A stretch of DNA of 64,000 bases from JBHGBM01 sp041946965 (lineage in GTDB: Bacteria > Acidobacteriota > Terriglobia > Bryobacterales > Bryobacteraceae): positions 62,001-126,000 of the forward strand of contig JBHGBM010000018.1 of NCBI GenBank assembly GCA_041946965.1, given 5' to 3'. Both the position numbers and the translations under genes were made by a program. Of the stretch, positions 45,205-55,500 are shown one piece after another (the stretch's first letter is position 1; each line of letters opens with the position of its first letter). Below the pieces are notes generated by a model. It did no database searches, was not told the DNA's origin, and saw only the letters and a program-made list of their open reading frames with translations.

Positions 45205-46071
45205 TTACTTCGCGCTCGACACCGGCCCGATGGGGCCGCGCGCGATCGCCACGTCGTCGATGTAGACGTGATCCTCGCTTCTCGCCGGCCGCGTCCCGCC
45301 CTGGTAGACGTTCATCCACACCGCCTCGATCTTCAGCTCGGCAGTGTCGCGCATGCGCACATCGGTCTTTTCGAAGGCCGGCTTGCCGTCGATCCAGGCG
45401 CGCAGAATCCCGTCGTTCTTCCCGGGCGTGTTGAGCCTGACATGCTGCTCGACGCAATACCAGCGGTTGTTTACCAGGTACCCCAGACGCTCGCGGTCCC
45501 AAACCCAGACCGAGCCGTATTGGCCGCGCATGTCCACGTGATAGCAGTAGAAGCCGATGGGAGTCTCGCCGCCGCGCTGTGCGGAAAAACTGCCGCGCGC
45601 GGACCAGCCGTCATGCCCGTTGACGCGCCGGCCGCCCCATCCGGCGCGGTTGTATGTGCCGGAGACGCCCGGCAACTTGCCGCCCTGCCCGGTGGGGTCC
45701 CAGTCGTCGGCCAGCCGCAGGTAATAACGGAAGTGGATCTCCTCGGGCTCCGCTCCCGTGCGCCGGAGAAAGCGGTACATGAGGTTGCAGCCGAGGTTGC
45801 CGCCCTGCGGAACGCGCACCCGCAGCGCCTTGCCGCGGTGCGGCTCAAACTTCAGTGCAGGGTCTTCGGCCACCGTGTCCAGGGTTCGCTCGGGCGTATC
45901 GAGTCCCCATTCCCTGAACCACTCCGGCGACTCGAAATCGCACGTGAACAGGACGTCCCCGTCGGCGGCCGGCGCAGGATTCCACGGCCGCGCGGGCCGC
46001 GCCGCCAGCGCCAGGATCCCCGCAGCCACCGCGGGGACAAGACTGCGATACAGGTTTCGTTGCGTCGGCAT
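45205..46071 (-). CDS. Secreted polysaccharide lyase-like protein (PL14-like fold)
   Basis: This 288-residue protein has a signal-type start (MPTQRNLYRSLVPAVAAGILALAA) and a concanavalin-like jelly roll. The strands around GQGGKLPGVSGTYN, GWSARGSFSAQRGG, GFYCYHVDMRGQYG and WYCVEQHVRLNTPGKNDG resemble alginate/glucuronan lyases of the PL14 type, where a KLPG segment is typical. A catalytic tyrosine could lie in YCYHVDM, but this cannot be fixed. It probably cleaves or binds an acidic polysaccharide. It is divergent from the broken LacI gene by 97 bases. Confidence 0.65.
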   Translation of the reverse strand: MPTQRNLYRSLVPAVAAGILALAARPARPWNPAPAADGDVLFTCDFESPEWFREWGLDTPERTLDTVAEDPALKFEPHRGKALRVRVPQGGNLGCNLMYRFLRRTGAEPEEIHFRYYLRLADDWDPTGQGGKLPGVSGTYNRAGWGGRRVNGHDGWSARGSFSAQRGGETPIGFYCYHVDMRGQYGSVWVWDRERLGYLVNNRWYCVEQHVRLNTPGKNDGILRAWIDGKPAFEKTDVRMRDTAELKIEAVWMNVYQGGTRPARSEDHVYIDDVAIARGPIGPVSSAK

Positions 46072-46168
46072 CGTGATCTCCCCAGTTTACTTCCGCGGCC
46101 GCATGCCCGTTGCCGGCCCAGTCCTTTTTGCCACCTTTCCGGATTCGCTGATCGAAGAGAAGACAACC

Positions 46169-46860
46169 ATGAAGAAGCGCATCGGGGTCCGCGAGATTGC
46201 GCGTCTGGCCGGCGTGCCGGTGGGCGCCGTCGACCGCGCGCTGAACGGGCGCAAGGAGATCAGCCAGGCGGCCCGCGAGCGGGTGTTGCGGATCGCCGAA
46301 CGCCGCGGCTACCGCCCGAACCTCGCGGCCAGGGCCCTGTCCAGCGGCGGAGCCGGCCTGAAGGTGGGGGTATGTATCCCGCGCGAGATCCGCTTTTTCT
46401 ACGATCCCTTGCCCGACGGCATCCTGGAGGAGGCGGCCAGGTGCAGGCACATGGGCCTGAAGCTTCTCTACGACTCTGTTCAGCGTCTGGACACCGGCCA
46501 ATCCGGAAATATCAGGCGGTTGCTTGAGTCCTCTCCGTCGAGCCTCGCCTCAACGGCGTCGTCGCCGGGGAACTGATGGCCAGATTCGTCCCCCCGGGCT
46601 CCCGCGTCGCCATCGTGACGGGCATGCTCCGCAATGAGGATCACCGGCGGAAAGGGAGGGATTTCAGAGCTCTTTTCCCGCGGAGTGTCCCGGCGGCGCC
46701 GCCGGCACGCTCATCGAGGGCCACGAGGACGAAGCCGAAACCTTCCGCAAGTGCCGCGGTCTGCTTGCGAAGGACGCATCGCTCGCGGGCATCTACGTCA
46801 GCACCGTGAACTGCCTGCCGGTCTGCCGTGCCACTTCACCACGGGAGAACCCTTCCCCGC
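46169..46860 (+). pseudogene. Disrupted LacI-family transcription regulator
   Basis: The first frame (46169-46576) encodes an intact LacI helix-turn-helix and hinge (VREIARLAGVPVGAVDRALN, YRPNLAARALSSGG) and the start of the ligand domain (VGVCIPREIRFFYDPLPDGI), then ends after a changed segment. A second frame continues the ligand domain from about 46553 (NGVVAGELMARFVPPGSRVA, IVTGML), and a third continues from about 46705 (LIEGHEDEAETFRKCRGLLA, GIYVSTVNCLPVCRA). About 70 central residues and the C-terminus are missing. A 135-residue DNA-binding fragment could still be made. The region up to 46962 shows only degraded sequence. Confidence 0.8.
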
Positions 46861-46962
46861 CGCCCGGCGCCTGAACCCCGTGGTGGTTCTGCGTTCGCAC
46901 CTGCACCTGCTCTGGGAGCTGAACCCACAGGCGGGCGGGGAAGCGCGCGGAGGCGCGCTGAA

Positions 46963-49575
46963 TCACCTCTGCGTGGCAGGCCCGCCGTCTCCAGGACCGA
47001 CCTCCAGGGCCTGAAGCATGGCTTCGGCGCGGCACCCGTGCGAGCGGTCCGCGGCCAGGCGTATGTCGATGACCCCGTTCTTTGGCCGGATGCCGTTGAA
47101 GACCAGGTCTACGGGCCGGGCGGCGCCGCCGCCGGCGGCGAAGACATCGAACGCCGCGGCCTTTCGCTCCCCGTTGACGTAGATGTCCATCACCCGCTGG
47201 CCGGGGCCGGTGACTTCGGTCTCGGCAAACTTCAGGCGGGCGTGGTAGACCCCGGGGCCGGTCGTGACGTTGACGATGAACTCGGGCCAGTGAATGCCGT
47301 ACAGATACAGGTCGGGATCGGCCGACGCAACGGCGAGGCCGCGCTGTCTCTTCATAGTCCACCAGGTCCGCGCCACCGGGTCGACCGATCTGCCCGTACG
47401 CGCCACCACCTCGGCGCCAGGGCGCCACGGGTTTCCCTGCGAATCCACGTAATCCTGCCGTCCGGTGTAGCCGAACAGAAAACGCTGCGTTTCCGTGGGC
47501 CCGCCGCCCTCGCCGAATCCGGCCTCGCCCGTCGCGGCCGAATGCTGCACCGCGTCGATCATCGCTTCATTGCCTTCGGAGACAGGGTTGCGTTCGCCGC
47601 GCACCGCGATCCTCAGCGTGTGCGAGCCGTTCGCCAGCCCGCTGCGGTAATAGACCACCTGCTGGTAGAGCGCGGCCGGCGTGTAGAAATCAATCCCGGC
47701 CGCCTGCTTCACACCGTCCACAAACACGTCCGCTCTTCCGCCGGACGGCCCCGTGCGGCCGATCACCCGCACCTGGTTTCCCGTGAATGCGAACCTCATC
47801 TCGGCGCCCGCGCTGCCGGATTGGTGCACGCTGCCGCCGTGGTCCTGCGCGTTCATCGAGGCCCGCCACGCGCCGGTATAGCTGAGCTTCGGCGAATCCA
47901 CCGCCGCCTGCGGATCGTCGCCCCACACCCGGATGTCGCGGCAGCCATCGCGGCGGATGGTCACCAGGACGTCCCCGCCGGCGAGCTTCCGCAGGGTGTA
48001 CCCGTTCCCGGAGAGGTCCCCGCGGCGGCTCAACGGGCGGCCGTCTGCGCTCACGCCGGCGGGCTCGAAGGCGAGCCGCAGCACGTCGATGCTCCGCGGC
48101 GGCGCGTCGAAAGCCGTGTAGCGGATGTCCCCGTCTCCATAGACCACCGAGCTGACCACCGACGAGCTGCGCATGATGTGGTTCTCCCGGTTCGCCCCGA
48201 GCACGTCCGGCAGCCACGCCAACGCGCCGAGCACGTGGCGGAGCGCCATGGGATGCGTGATCTTGAACCAGTTGCGGTACACCTGGGCGCCGCCGAAGAC
48301 CAGATCTTCGGCCCAGCCGCTCTCCACGGCGTCGTATGTAGCCAGGATGATCTGCCGCCGCGCCATTTCCCGCGCCCACTCGCTTCCGCTCAGTGCGGCA
48401 TAGCGGGCGAAATCCGCCGCGAAGCGCATGGGCACATACACCAGAGACTGGCCGCAGCAGTTCTCCGATTCCGGGTAGGCCCACGCCCCGTGGTAGACTT
48501 CCGCCGCCGAGCCGGGATCGGCCGTGGTGTGATGCATGAACAGCGTCAGTATGTTGCGGACGTCGCGCTGCCAGTTCGGGAACTGGTCCGGGTGGTCCAT
48601 CATGTACTGCACGTTGAACTCGGAAACGTTCGCCTGGTGCACCGAGCCTTCTCCATCCCAGTAGTTGCGTCCCCAGGTGTCGTTGAAGGTCCAGGCGGGC
48701 AGCAGCGACTCGCGCAGATACCGGCGGCCGTCCTCGCGCGCCTCGAGCAGCGCGCCTTCCTTTCCCGTGTATCCGGTGCGGATCAGTTCGTCGAGGAAGG
48801 TCAGGACAAAGGCCACGCCGCCTTTCTGCGCGATGGTCATGCCGTTTCCGCCGGAGTTGGCGGCGTAGCGTCCCCACGGCGGCTCCCCCGGCGTCCGGTT
48901 GCGGTTGGCGGCCAGCAGGTCGGCCCAGTGCCTGGCCGCTTCATACCACCGCCGGTTGCCGGTCATCTCGTAGGCCCGCACCAGCGCCAGGCCCGCCTCG
49001 GCCGCAATGTCGAGCTGGATCTTGCCGTTGGCGCGAACGTCCTCGCCCGCGCCCAGCCGGCACGCGCCGTAGCGCGCGCCCACAGTCGGCACGCTGATTG
49101 GGAAACGCGGCCAGCCGTGGTCCGCTCCCGTCTGGCAGTATTCCACCAGGTAGTTCGCCATGGCGGCGATGTGCGTGAAGGCGGCCGGATCTCCGCTGTA
49201 CGGATAGAACCGTTCCCAGGCGTTGATCGTATTCGCCGCCCGCTGTACCAGGTCGCCGTTATTCCAGTCCGCCTCCTCCAGCACCGTGATGCGGCCGTCC
49301 GGCTCGATGTTCCACTTTCCGTTGTAAAGATACTCGGGAGCGGCGGCTACCGCCCGCGATTTGTCCGCCCACGGATAGCGCTTCAACGTCTCGGCGGCGA
49401 TACGGGCGCGGAAATCGAGCTGCCCGTTCTGCCCTTCGTACCAGGGCGCGATGACGCCGTGGCGGTCCTGCTTCACCGCGTGCGCGTAGTAACGTTCCGC
49501 GGTGGAAGCCGCACGGGCCGCCGGGGCAGCCAGCGCAGCCGCACATCCGAGGAGCAGGAGCTTGGGAAATGACAT
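46963..49575 (-). CDS. Large secreted glycan-active protein with malectin-like C-terminus
   Basis: This 870-residue protein has a signal peptide (MSFPKLLLLGCAAALAAPAARA). Residues about 30-480 look like an alpha/alpha toroid (AAMANYLVEYCQTG, ALVRAYEMTGNRRWYEAARHW, VAFVLTFLDELIRTGY), the fold of many unsaturated-uronyl and other glycosidases or lyases. Residues about 585-690 look like a carbohydrate-binding beta domain (YTGAWRASMNAQDHGGSV, GPSGGRADVFVDGVKQA). Residues about 735-860 look like malectin (GVYHARLKFAETEVTGPGQ, MDIYVNGERK). Catalytic residues cannot be assigned. It starts 183 bases from the divergent receptor remnant at 49759. Confidence 0.7.
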   Translation of the reverse strand: MSFPKLLLLGCAAALAAPAARAASTAERYYAHAVKQDRHGVIAPWYEGQNGQLDFRARIAAETLKRYPWADKSRAVAAAPEYLYNGKWNIEPDGRITVLEEADWNNGDLVQRAANTINAWERFYPYSGDPAAFTHIAAMANYLVEYCQTGADHGWPRFPISVPTVGARYGACRLGAGEDVRANGKIQLDIAAEAGLALVRAYEMTGNRRWYEAARHWADLLAANRNRTPGEPPWGRYAANSGGNGMTIAQKGGVAFVLTFLDELIRTGYTGKEGALLEAREDGRRYLRESLLPAWTFNDTWGRNYWDGEGSVHQANVSEFNVQYMMDHPDQFPNWQRDVRNILTLFMHHTTADPGSAAEVYHGAWAYPESENCCGQSLVYVPMRFAADFARYAALSGSEWAREMARRQIILATYDAVESGWAEDLVFGGAQVYRNWFKITHPMALRHVLGALAWLPDVLGANRENHIMRSSSVVSSVVYGDGDIRYTAFDAPPRSIDVLRLAFEPAGVSADGRPLSRRGDLSGNGYTLRKLAGGDVLVTIRRDGCRDIRVWGDDPQAAVDSPKLSYTGAWRASMNAQDHGGSVHQSGSAGAEMRFAFTGNQVRVIGRTGPSGGRADVFVDGVKQAAGIDFYTPAALYQQVVYYRSGLANGSHTLRIAVRGERNPVSEGNEAMIDAVQHSAATGEAGFGEGGGPTETQRFLFGYTGRQDYVDSQGNPWRPGAEVVARTGRSVDPVARTWWTMKRQRGLAVASADPDLYLYGIHWPEFIVNVTTGPGVYHARLKFAETEVTGPGQRVMDIYVNGERKAAAFDVFAAGGGAARPVDLVFNGIRPKNGVIDIRLAADRSHGCRAEAMLQALEVGPGDGGPATQR

Positions 49576-49679
49576 AAAGAAGTCTCAATTGTATGGTGCC
49601 CGTCCCGCACTGACAATGGAAGGTCCGGCCGGTATTGTTCCTTTCGTCCAACGGAATGGACGCGACGGATGTTCTCGGA

Positions 49680-49708
49680 TTGACGCAATTCCCTTCGGGC
49701 ACTATATT
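49680..49708 (+). promoter_or_regulatory. Sigma-70-type promoter of the receptor remnant at 49759
   Basis: TTGACG at 49680-49685 and TATATT at 49703-49708 have an ideal 17-base spacer. AAAGGAG at 49746-49752 and ATG at 49759 follow. This is the full expression apparatus of the ancestral receptor gene, kept although the gene interior is gone. Confidence 0.65.
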
Positions 49709-49758
49709 CAATGCAACCCGGGTTCGGCCGCTACCGAGGGTCCGCAAAGGAGTGCGCG

Positions 49759-49989
49759 ATGAAGGGCATGATATTCTGGTTGGCCGCCGCGCTGGCGCCG
49801 GCCGCGCCGGCGCTGCTGGGACAGGTCACGGGCGCCATCAACGGCACCGTGCGGGATAGCAGCGGCGCCGTGTTCAATCACGCCAACCTTCGCGTTCCCG
49901 GAAACAGCGCCATAGGCAACAGCTTCGGCGTCATCAACACTGCCGCTTCGCCGCGCATCGGCCAGCTCGCCCTGAAGCTGATCTTCTGA
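49759..49989 (+). pseudogene. Internally deleted TonB receptor, intact 76-residue reading frame
   Basis: The frame opens with a receptor signal peptide (MKGMIFWLAAALAPAAPALL), continues with the first strand of a carboxypeptidase-regulatory-like domain (GAINGTVRDSSGAV), then jumps directly to a receptor C-terminus (FNHANLRVPG ... PRIGQLALKLIF). Roughly a thousand codons have been removed without changing the reading frame. Promoter, SD (AAAGGAG, six bases before ATG) and stop are all in place, so a 76-residue exported peptide may be made. Whether it does anything is unknown; decay is the simplest explanation. Confidence 0.75.
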
Positions 49990-50033
49990 GTGCCCCTTGA
50001 ACCGGCTTGCGGCCCCGGCCCGGCGATTGGCAG

Positions 50034-51149
50034 TCAGAAAGTCGTGTGCAGGCTCTGTGTACGCCCGGTGCGGGAGGCTTCGTAGGCCTTCTCCACGACC
50101 TCTACGAGGTGGCACGCCTGCCGCGGGTGGCTGACCGGCTGCTTATCTTCGAGGAGACACTCCACGAGGTGGAAAATGTCGGCGTAAACCTGCGCCTCGG
50201 GCAAATGGGCATGCGCTCCCGCGAGCCCGGGAATGGTTTCGAGGGGGCCCTCCATCAAAGCAAGCTTCCCTCCGGCGCGCATTTCGAGCCGCGTGGGGTA
50301 CCACGTCGCCGGATCGACTTCGGACGTCTCGATGGAGCCGTTGCTGCCGTACACCCCTATGAAACCGGCCGGAATCGCCTGGCCCTCGGCGCAGTAGTTG
50401 CCGCTGGCAACGGCGAGAATTCCCTGGTCAAACTCGAGCAGCAGGACGGCATTATCCTCGGTTTCGACCTGCCGCGGGCCGGGCGCGCCATCGTTCGCAC
50501 TCAAGTGGCGAACGGGGATGCGGAGATTGGCCATCGCGGTCACCTTGCGGGCCGGTCCGAACAGGGTGGTAAGGGTTGCGAGCGAATACAACGTGCGGTC
50601 GCGAACCGGGCCGCCCAGCGGGCCGTAGTGCCACGTGCGGTCGAACCCGCTGCCCTCGCAAGTGGTTGGAAAGTGCGTGGCGGTGACGCACCAGAATACC
50701 GTGCCCAGAGCGCCCTGGCGGACCGTAAGGCCGAGGGCATCGATCAGAGGGCAGAGCCGCTGCGCGGGGGCGGCGAGCAAGGTCCGCCCGCATTTCCCGG
50801 CCGCCGCGAGAACACGCTGCGCGTCAGGCAAGGTTCCCGCCATGGGTTTCTGCAAGTAGACGTGCTTGCCGCGCTCCAGGGCCGCGATGGCCTGCTCCGC
50901 GTGGCAGGCGGTCGGAGTCAGGATGCAGACCAGGTCGATGCGCGGGTCGCCGAGCATCTGCTCGCAGCTTGCGAACCACCGCGGCACGCCAAAACGCTCC
51001 GCCGTGGCCCGCGCCCGAGGCGCGTCAACGTCGCACACCGCGGTGACTTCCATCCTCTCCCGGGCGTCGGGTTCGCTCAGGTGCGGAAGCACGCCCCGGA
51101 GGGTGATATCGCCGCACCCCGCAATCCCGATCCGGACCGGAGACCTCAT
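50034..51149 (-). CDS. Gfo/Idh/MocA family oxidoreductase, cytoplasmic
   Basis: This 371-residue protein has no leader and begins directly with the Rossmann motif IGIAGCGDI (7-15). The catalytic-lysine motif is QKP (100-102) instead of the usual EKP: the lysine is kept, the glutamate is not. Its ATG overlaps the stop of the upstream DegT gene as ATGA. It is the last gene of the leftward operon that begins at 62271. A cytoplasmic dehydrogenase paired with an aminotransferase at the end of a pectin-type locus suggests processing of an imported sugar or sugar acid. Confidence 0.9.
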   Translation of the reverse strand: MRSPVRIGIAGCGDITLRGVLPHLSEPDARERMEVTAVCDVDAPRARATAERFGVPRWFASCEQMLGDPRIDLVCILTPTACHAEQAIAALERGKHVYLQKPMAGTLPDAQRVLAAAGKCGRTLLAAPAQRLCPLIDALGLTVRQGALGTVFWCVTATHFPTTCEGSGFDRTWHYGPLGGPVRDRTLYSLATLTTLFGPARKVTAMANLRIPVRHLSANDGAPGPRQVETEDNAVLLLEFDQGILAVASGNYCAEGQAIPAGFIGVYGSNGSIETSEVDPATWYPTRLEMRAGGKLALMEGPLETIPGLAGAHAHLPEAQVYADIFHLVECLLEDKQPVSHPRQACHLVEVVEKAYEASRTGRTQSLHTTF

Positions 51150-52507
51150 CGCCCGGCTGCCATCGCCAGCGCGCGTATCTCGTCGCGGTTTGCCAGCGCT
51201 CCTCCGGAAAGCGGCTCCGATAGTCTAATCGTCAACACCTTGTCGATCTGCGAAAACACCTTCCGGAATCCGGCGGCCAGATAGTCGATCACCTGCGAAC
51301 TCACCGCGGTGGGCGCTTCGGCCACCATCGAAGTCTGCTGAACGATGCGGTTTGCCTCCGGGTACTCCGCCGGGTTGTAGACCCGGTCCGAGGTCCAGGT
51401 GCGTCTCCACGGGAAGCGGGCTTCGAAGGCGGCCGGATCTGAAAAAACCGGCAGTCCGGGGAGCGTCCAGTTCATCCAGGAACGCAGCAGGACTCCCTCG
51501 CAGGCGAGTGCGGCCACCACTCTTGCACGGAACTCGGAAGGGTCGCCATCCACTCCGATGGCCTGCGGATCGAAGCGAACCCGGTACATGTGGTACACGT
51601 GCGTACGATCGGCAGGGACCTCCGGGGGGATCACCCCCGCGATTTCCTTGAGTTGCGCGGTGAGCCTTTCGCAGTTCTGCTGGCGGATGCGGTTCAACTC
51701 GTCGATGCGCGCCAGTTGGCCCCTTGCCAGTGTGGCTCCGACTACGCTGCAACGATAGTTATGGCCCAGGGTCGCGAGCGGATACTTGCTGTCCTCCCGC
51801 GGCGCATTGAGCGTGACCCGCAGGCCCAGTCCGTCGAGGCGCTCGAAGTACTCCTTATGCCTGGTGGTGAACAGCCCGGCCTCGCCGGCAACCGCATTCT
51901 TAACCCCGTTCAGGCTAAAGGCCGCCGCGTCTCCCAAGCTGCCGGTGGATCTCCCCTTGTAAGTCGCCCCGGGCGCGTGAGCGCAGTCTTCGATGACGGC
52001 GATGGAGTATCTGCGGGCCTCCCGGTTGATCTCATCCATATCCGCCGGAAGCCCGGAGAGATGGACGACGATGAGCGCCTTCGTGCGCGGGGTGACGTGT
52101 CTGGCGATCTGCGCCGGGTCCAGGTTATGCGAATGGCGCTGCACGTCCACGAACACCGGGACGGCGCCCGCGTGCAAAATCGCCAGGGCCGAGGCCATGA
52201 AGCTGTAGGCGGGAACCAGGACCTCGTCGCCCGGTCCCACTCCGGCCGCCCACAGGCCGGCGTGCAGGGCGGCCGTCCCGGAACTGAGCGCCGCGCAGTA
52301 CGGAACGCCGACGCGCTGGCTCCATTCCTGTTGCAGGAGCGCGACCTGCGGCGCGTCGCAGCCGAACAACTGCTCCTGCTGGAGCACCCGTCCGAGTTCC
52401 TCGATCTCGGCTGCCGTCCACCGCGGCCAGCGGGTGCGCTGAATGTCTTGCGGCATGACCGGGCTGCCGCCGAAAATGGCCAGTTGATCCATAGTCGGAA
52501 CAATCAT
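51146..52507 (-). CDS. DegT/DnrJ/EryC1/StrS aminotransferase family protein
   Basis: Two starts are possible: ATG 52507 (453 residues) or ATG 52492 (448 residues); neither has a clear ribosome binding site. Counted from 52492, D169 in VIEDCAHAPG and the Schiff-base lysine K198 in AAFSLNGVKN are present. FGGSPV near the start and AALSSGTAALHAGL for phosphate binding confirm the family. There is no leader, unlike the Tat-type DegT at 39534. It transfers an amino group to a keto-sugar or related compound using PLP. The stop overlaps the Gfo/Idh/MocA start. Confidence 0.88.
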   Translation of the reverse strand: MIVPTMDQLAIFGGSPVMPQDIQRTRWPRWTAAEIEELGRVLQQEQLFGCDAPQVALLQQEWSQRVGVPYCAALSSGTAALHAGLWAAGVGPGDEVLVPAYSFMASALAILHAGAVPVFVDVQRHSHNLDPAQIARHVTPRTKALIVVHLSGLPADMDEINREARRYSIAVIEDCAHAPGATYKGRSTGSLGDAAAFSLNGVKNAVAGEAGLFTTRHKEYFERLDGLGLRVTLNAPREDSKYPLATLGHNYRCSVVGATLARGQLARIDELNRIRQQNCERLTAQLKEIAGVIPPEVPADRTHVYHMYRVRFDPQAIGVDGDPSEFRARVVAALACEGVLLRSWMNWTLPGLPVFSDPAAFEARFPWRRTWTSDRVYNPAEYPEANRIVQQTSMVAEAPTAVSSQVIDYLAAGFRKVFSQIDKVLTIRLSEPLSGGALANRDEIRALAMAAGR

Positions 52508-52557
52508 ACACCCGGGCCGGTTCTTTTGTCGATGATCGAGCATCGAGGTGGTCCCGC

Positions 52558-55500
52558 CTACCACTCCAGGCGCACGCCCATCCGCATCACGCGCTGCCCC
52601 GTGGCATCGCTCGGCGACGTGCCGTTCATGCCCGACACCACGCCCGCCGAGGCCACCGAGGTGACGTTCACCCCGGGGTTGGACCAGTTCGGGTGGTTGA
52701 AAATGTTCGTCCCGGTGAGTTCCAGCCGCAGCGCGGCGCGCTCGAACACCTGGAACTGTTTGTAGAGGCCCGCGCTCCAGGCCTGCGAGCCGGGTCCTTT
52801 GAGGATGCCGCGCGAGGCCGTTCCGTAATGGCCGGGCGCCGGCGCCCCGAAGGCCTCCACGTCGAAGAAGCGGTCCATCGTACGCTCGCTCTTCGGCAGG
52901 TTCGGATTGCGATAGACGTTCGGCCGGATGGTGACGTTGGCGGGAGTCGAGGAAGCCGTGTAGGCGGTGCCGACCGGGTCCGGACCGCTCCACTGCGGCG
53001 TGAGGAACTGGCCCGAGAACTGCGCCCAGATGCCGCTCACGTGCCAGCCGCCGATCAGCCCGTTCAGCCACCCGTTGGCATTCCGGAAAAAGTGCGCGCG
53101 CTTGCCGAACGGCAGCACGTACACGAAGTTGCCGGTGATGCGGTGCGTGGGGATGTAGTTTTCCACGCCGCGGTCGCGCCTGAGGTCGTAGGAATTCTCG
53201 GGCGATTCGTAGCTGATGTCGCGCGCCCACACCCAGTTGACCTGGTAATACAGCCCGCGCGACCAGCGGCGTTTGGCGCCCACGGTGAGCGAGTTGTACT
53301 GGTGGGTGAGACCGTTGGAGCGGTAAGTCACGGCCCGGAATTGCGGAAACCGCGTCTCATTGACCTTGGCGATGTAGGGGCGCGTATCGGGGATGCGCTG
53401 GTTCACGTCCTGCGCCCAGATGCCCTGGCGCTGGTTCGTGCCGATGTAGGAAATGCGGAAGCCGGTGCGCCAGCGCTCGTGCTCGACGGTGAAGTTGTAC
53501 TGCATCGCGTAAGGGATGCGCAGGTCCGCGCGGACCGCCCTGGGCAGGCTGACGGTGGCCGGTCCGCCCGTGCCGGCGGCGGGGAACACGCGCGGGAAAA
53601 TCACTACCGGCGCGTTGGCCGGGTTGGTGAAGGAAGGCTCATTGACCACGAACGGCACGCCGCCCACGTTAATGTCGCCCGGCACGCCGTCGTAGTAGAT
53701 GCCGTAGCCGGCGCGGAACGCGGTGCGGTTGCTCCACGGCCGCCATGCCACGCCGATGCGCGGCGCGAAGTTGTTGCGATCGGTGGCGAGCAGCGATCCG
53801 GGCAAGCCCGCTTGGCCCGCCTCCATCACGTCCAGGTAGCCTTTCGGCATCAGGGGGCTCACCTTATTCAGCGCCCCGTTGGGCACCACCACCTTGCCGG
53901 TCGCCAGGTCGAAGGCGGACTGGTAGCCGTGGGCTTCGGTCCAGTTCAGGTTGTAGTCATAGCGCAGGCCGAGATTCAGGGTCAGGTGGCGGTTGACCTT
54001 GAAATCGTCGGTGACGAAGAAGCCCGAAGCCCAGCGCGTGCGGTTGATGATCAGGTGCGGGTAGGCGCGCGAGGACGTGGTCGGGATGCCCAGGAGGAAG
54101 TCCGCATACGGGTGGCCCGCAAAGCGGTTCGAGAAGCTTGCGCTCCCAAACAGGTTGCCGTTGGCCTGGCCGTCCTCGTACACGACGTGGGTCATGTTGA
54201 AGCCGCCTTTGATGTTGTGGCGGCCGCGGAACCAACTCAGGTGCTCCTGGAACTGCATGGGGAAATTCTTGTAGCCGGGAACGCGCCAGTCCTGCTGGGT
54301 AATGCCGGTAAGGCCGAGACCGGAAAAACTCACCTTGAAGATGCCGTTGATGTCCGGCAGATTGTCCACCAGCCCCACCAGTCCGAGTTCCTGCACCAGT
54401 TGCTTGCCCATTTGCGGGCCGTGGCGCGGATTGTTGTTATAGGCAAAACCCCAGCGGAATTCGTTGAACACGCGCGAGGTCAGGCTGTAAGACCAGGAGA
54501 GGTTTACGCTGCGGCAATCGCGCTGCTGCCAGCGCCTGCCGACGGTGGAGAGATCGTTGTCGTACGGCTGGTTCACCATGCGGTACCAGGAGGTGCGGCC
54601 GTAGATCAGCGACTTGTCGGAGATGCGATGGTCCAGCCTTACCGTGAAATACGTGTTGCCGTTGAAGGGCACGACGGTGGTCTCACGGTAGTTCCTGCTG
54701 GCGAAGACGCTGGTGTTGCCGTAATTGGGCAGCGGGTAGAAGCGCTCCTGCAAGATTTTCGAGACCTTGTTGATGCGGGAGGCGGGGATCACGCGGCCCG
54801 GGAACGGCGCGCGGTCCGCGAACGGATCCACGATGGTTGTGGACGCGGCCAGGCCGGAAAAATCGCCATTGCGCCAGCTTTCAAGCGGCACCGTCGGGGT
54901 GAGGGTGTCCTGGGTGATATTGCCGCGGGCCGTCTCCATGGAAAAGAAGAAGAACGTCTTGTCGTGACCGTTGTAGAGCCTGGGCAGGAACACCGGACCG
55001 CCGACGGACACGCCCGGATTGTGCCGGATGCCTGCGGCGCGCTCGAGCGCAAAATATTTCCGGGCGCGGAACCACGGCGAGCTGTAGTAATCGAAAAGGC
55101 TGCCGCGCAGCTTGTTCGTCCCGGATTTCGAAATGACCGTAATCTGGCCCACGGTGTTGAACTCGGCGGAGTTGTTGGCCATGTCGATGCGCACTTCCTG
55201 GAAGCTCTCGATGTAATTGGTCAGCGGGCCGATCTGCCCGCCGCTTTCGCCGTTGCCGAGCGTGACGCCGTCCATGGTGGAATCGTTCTGCGTCTCCTTG
55301 CTGCCTGCCAGGCTGCGGAAACCCGAGGTGTCCGCCAGAACCCCGGGCGTGAGGGGCAGGAACTCCGTGAGGTTGCGGGAGCCGGTGGGCATGAACTTGA
55401 GGGTGGCGGCCTCGCGGGTGTCGCTGACGCGCGGCGTTTCGGTCTCGATCAGCGCGGGGCCGGAGTCGGTCACCTCCACGCTGGTCCCCACGGCGCCGAG

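Noticed and set aside
46828..49572. Open frame of about 900 codons opposite the malectin-type gene
   Set aside because: No start context, no family features, and the minus-strand gene has a signal peptide and clear domains.
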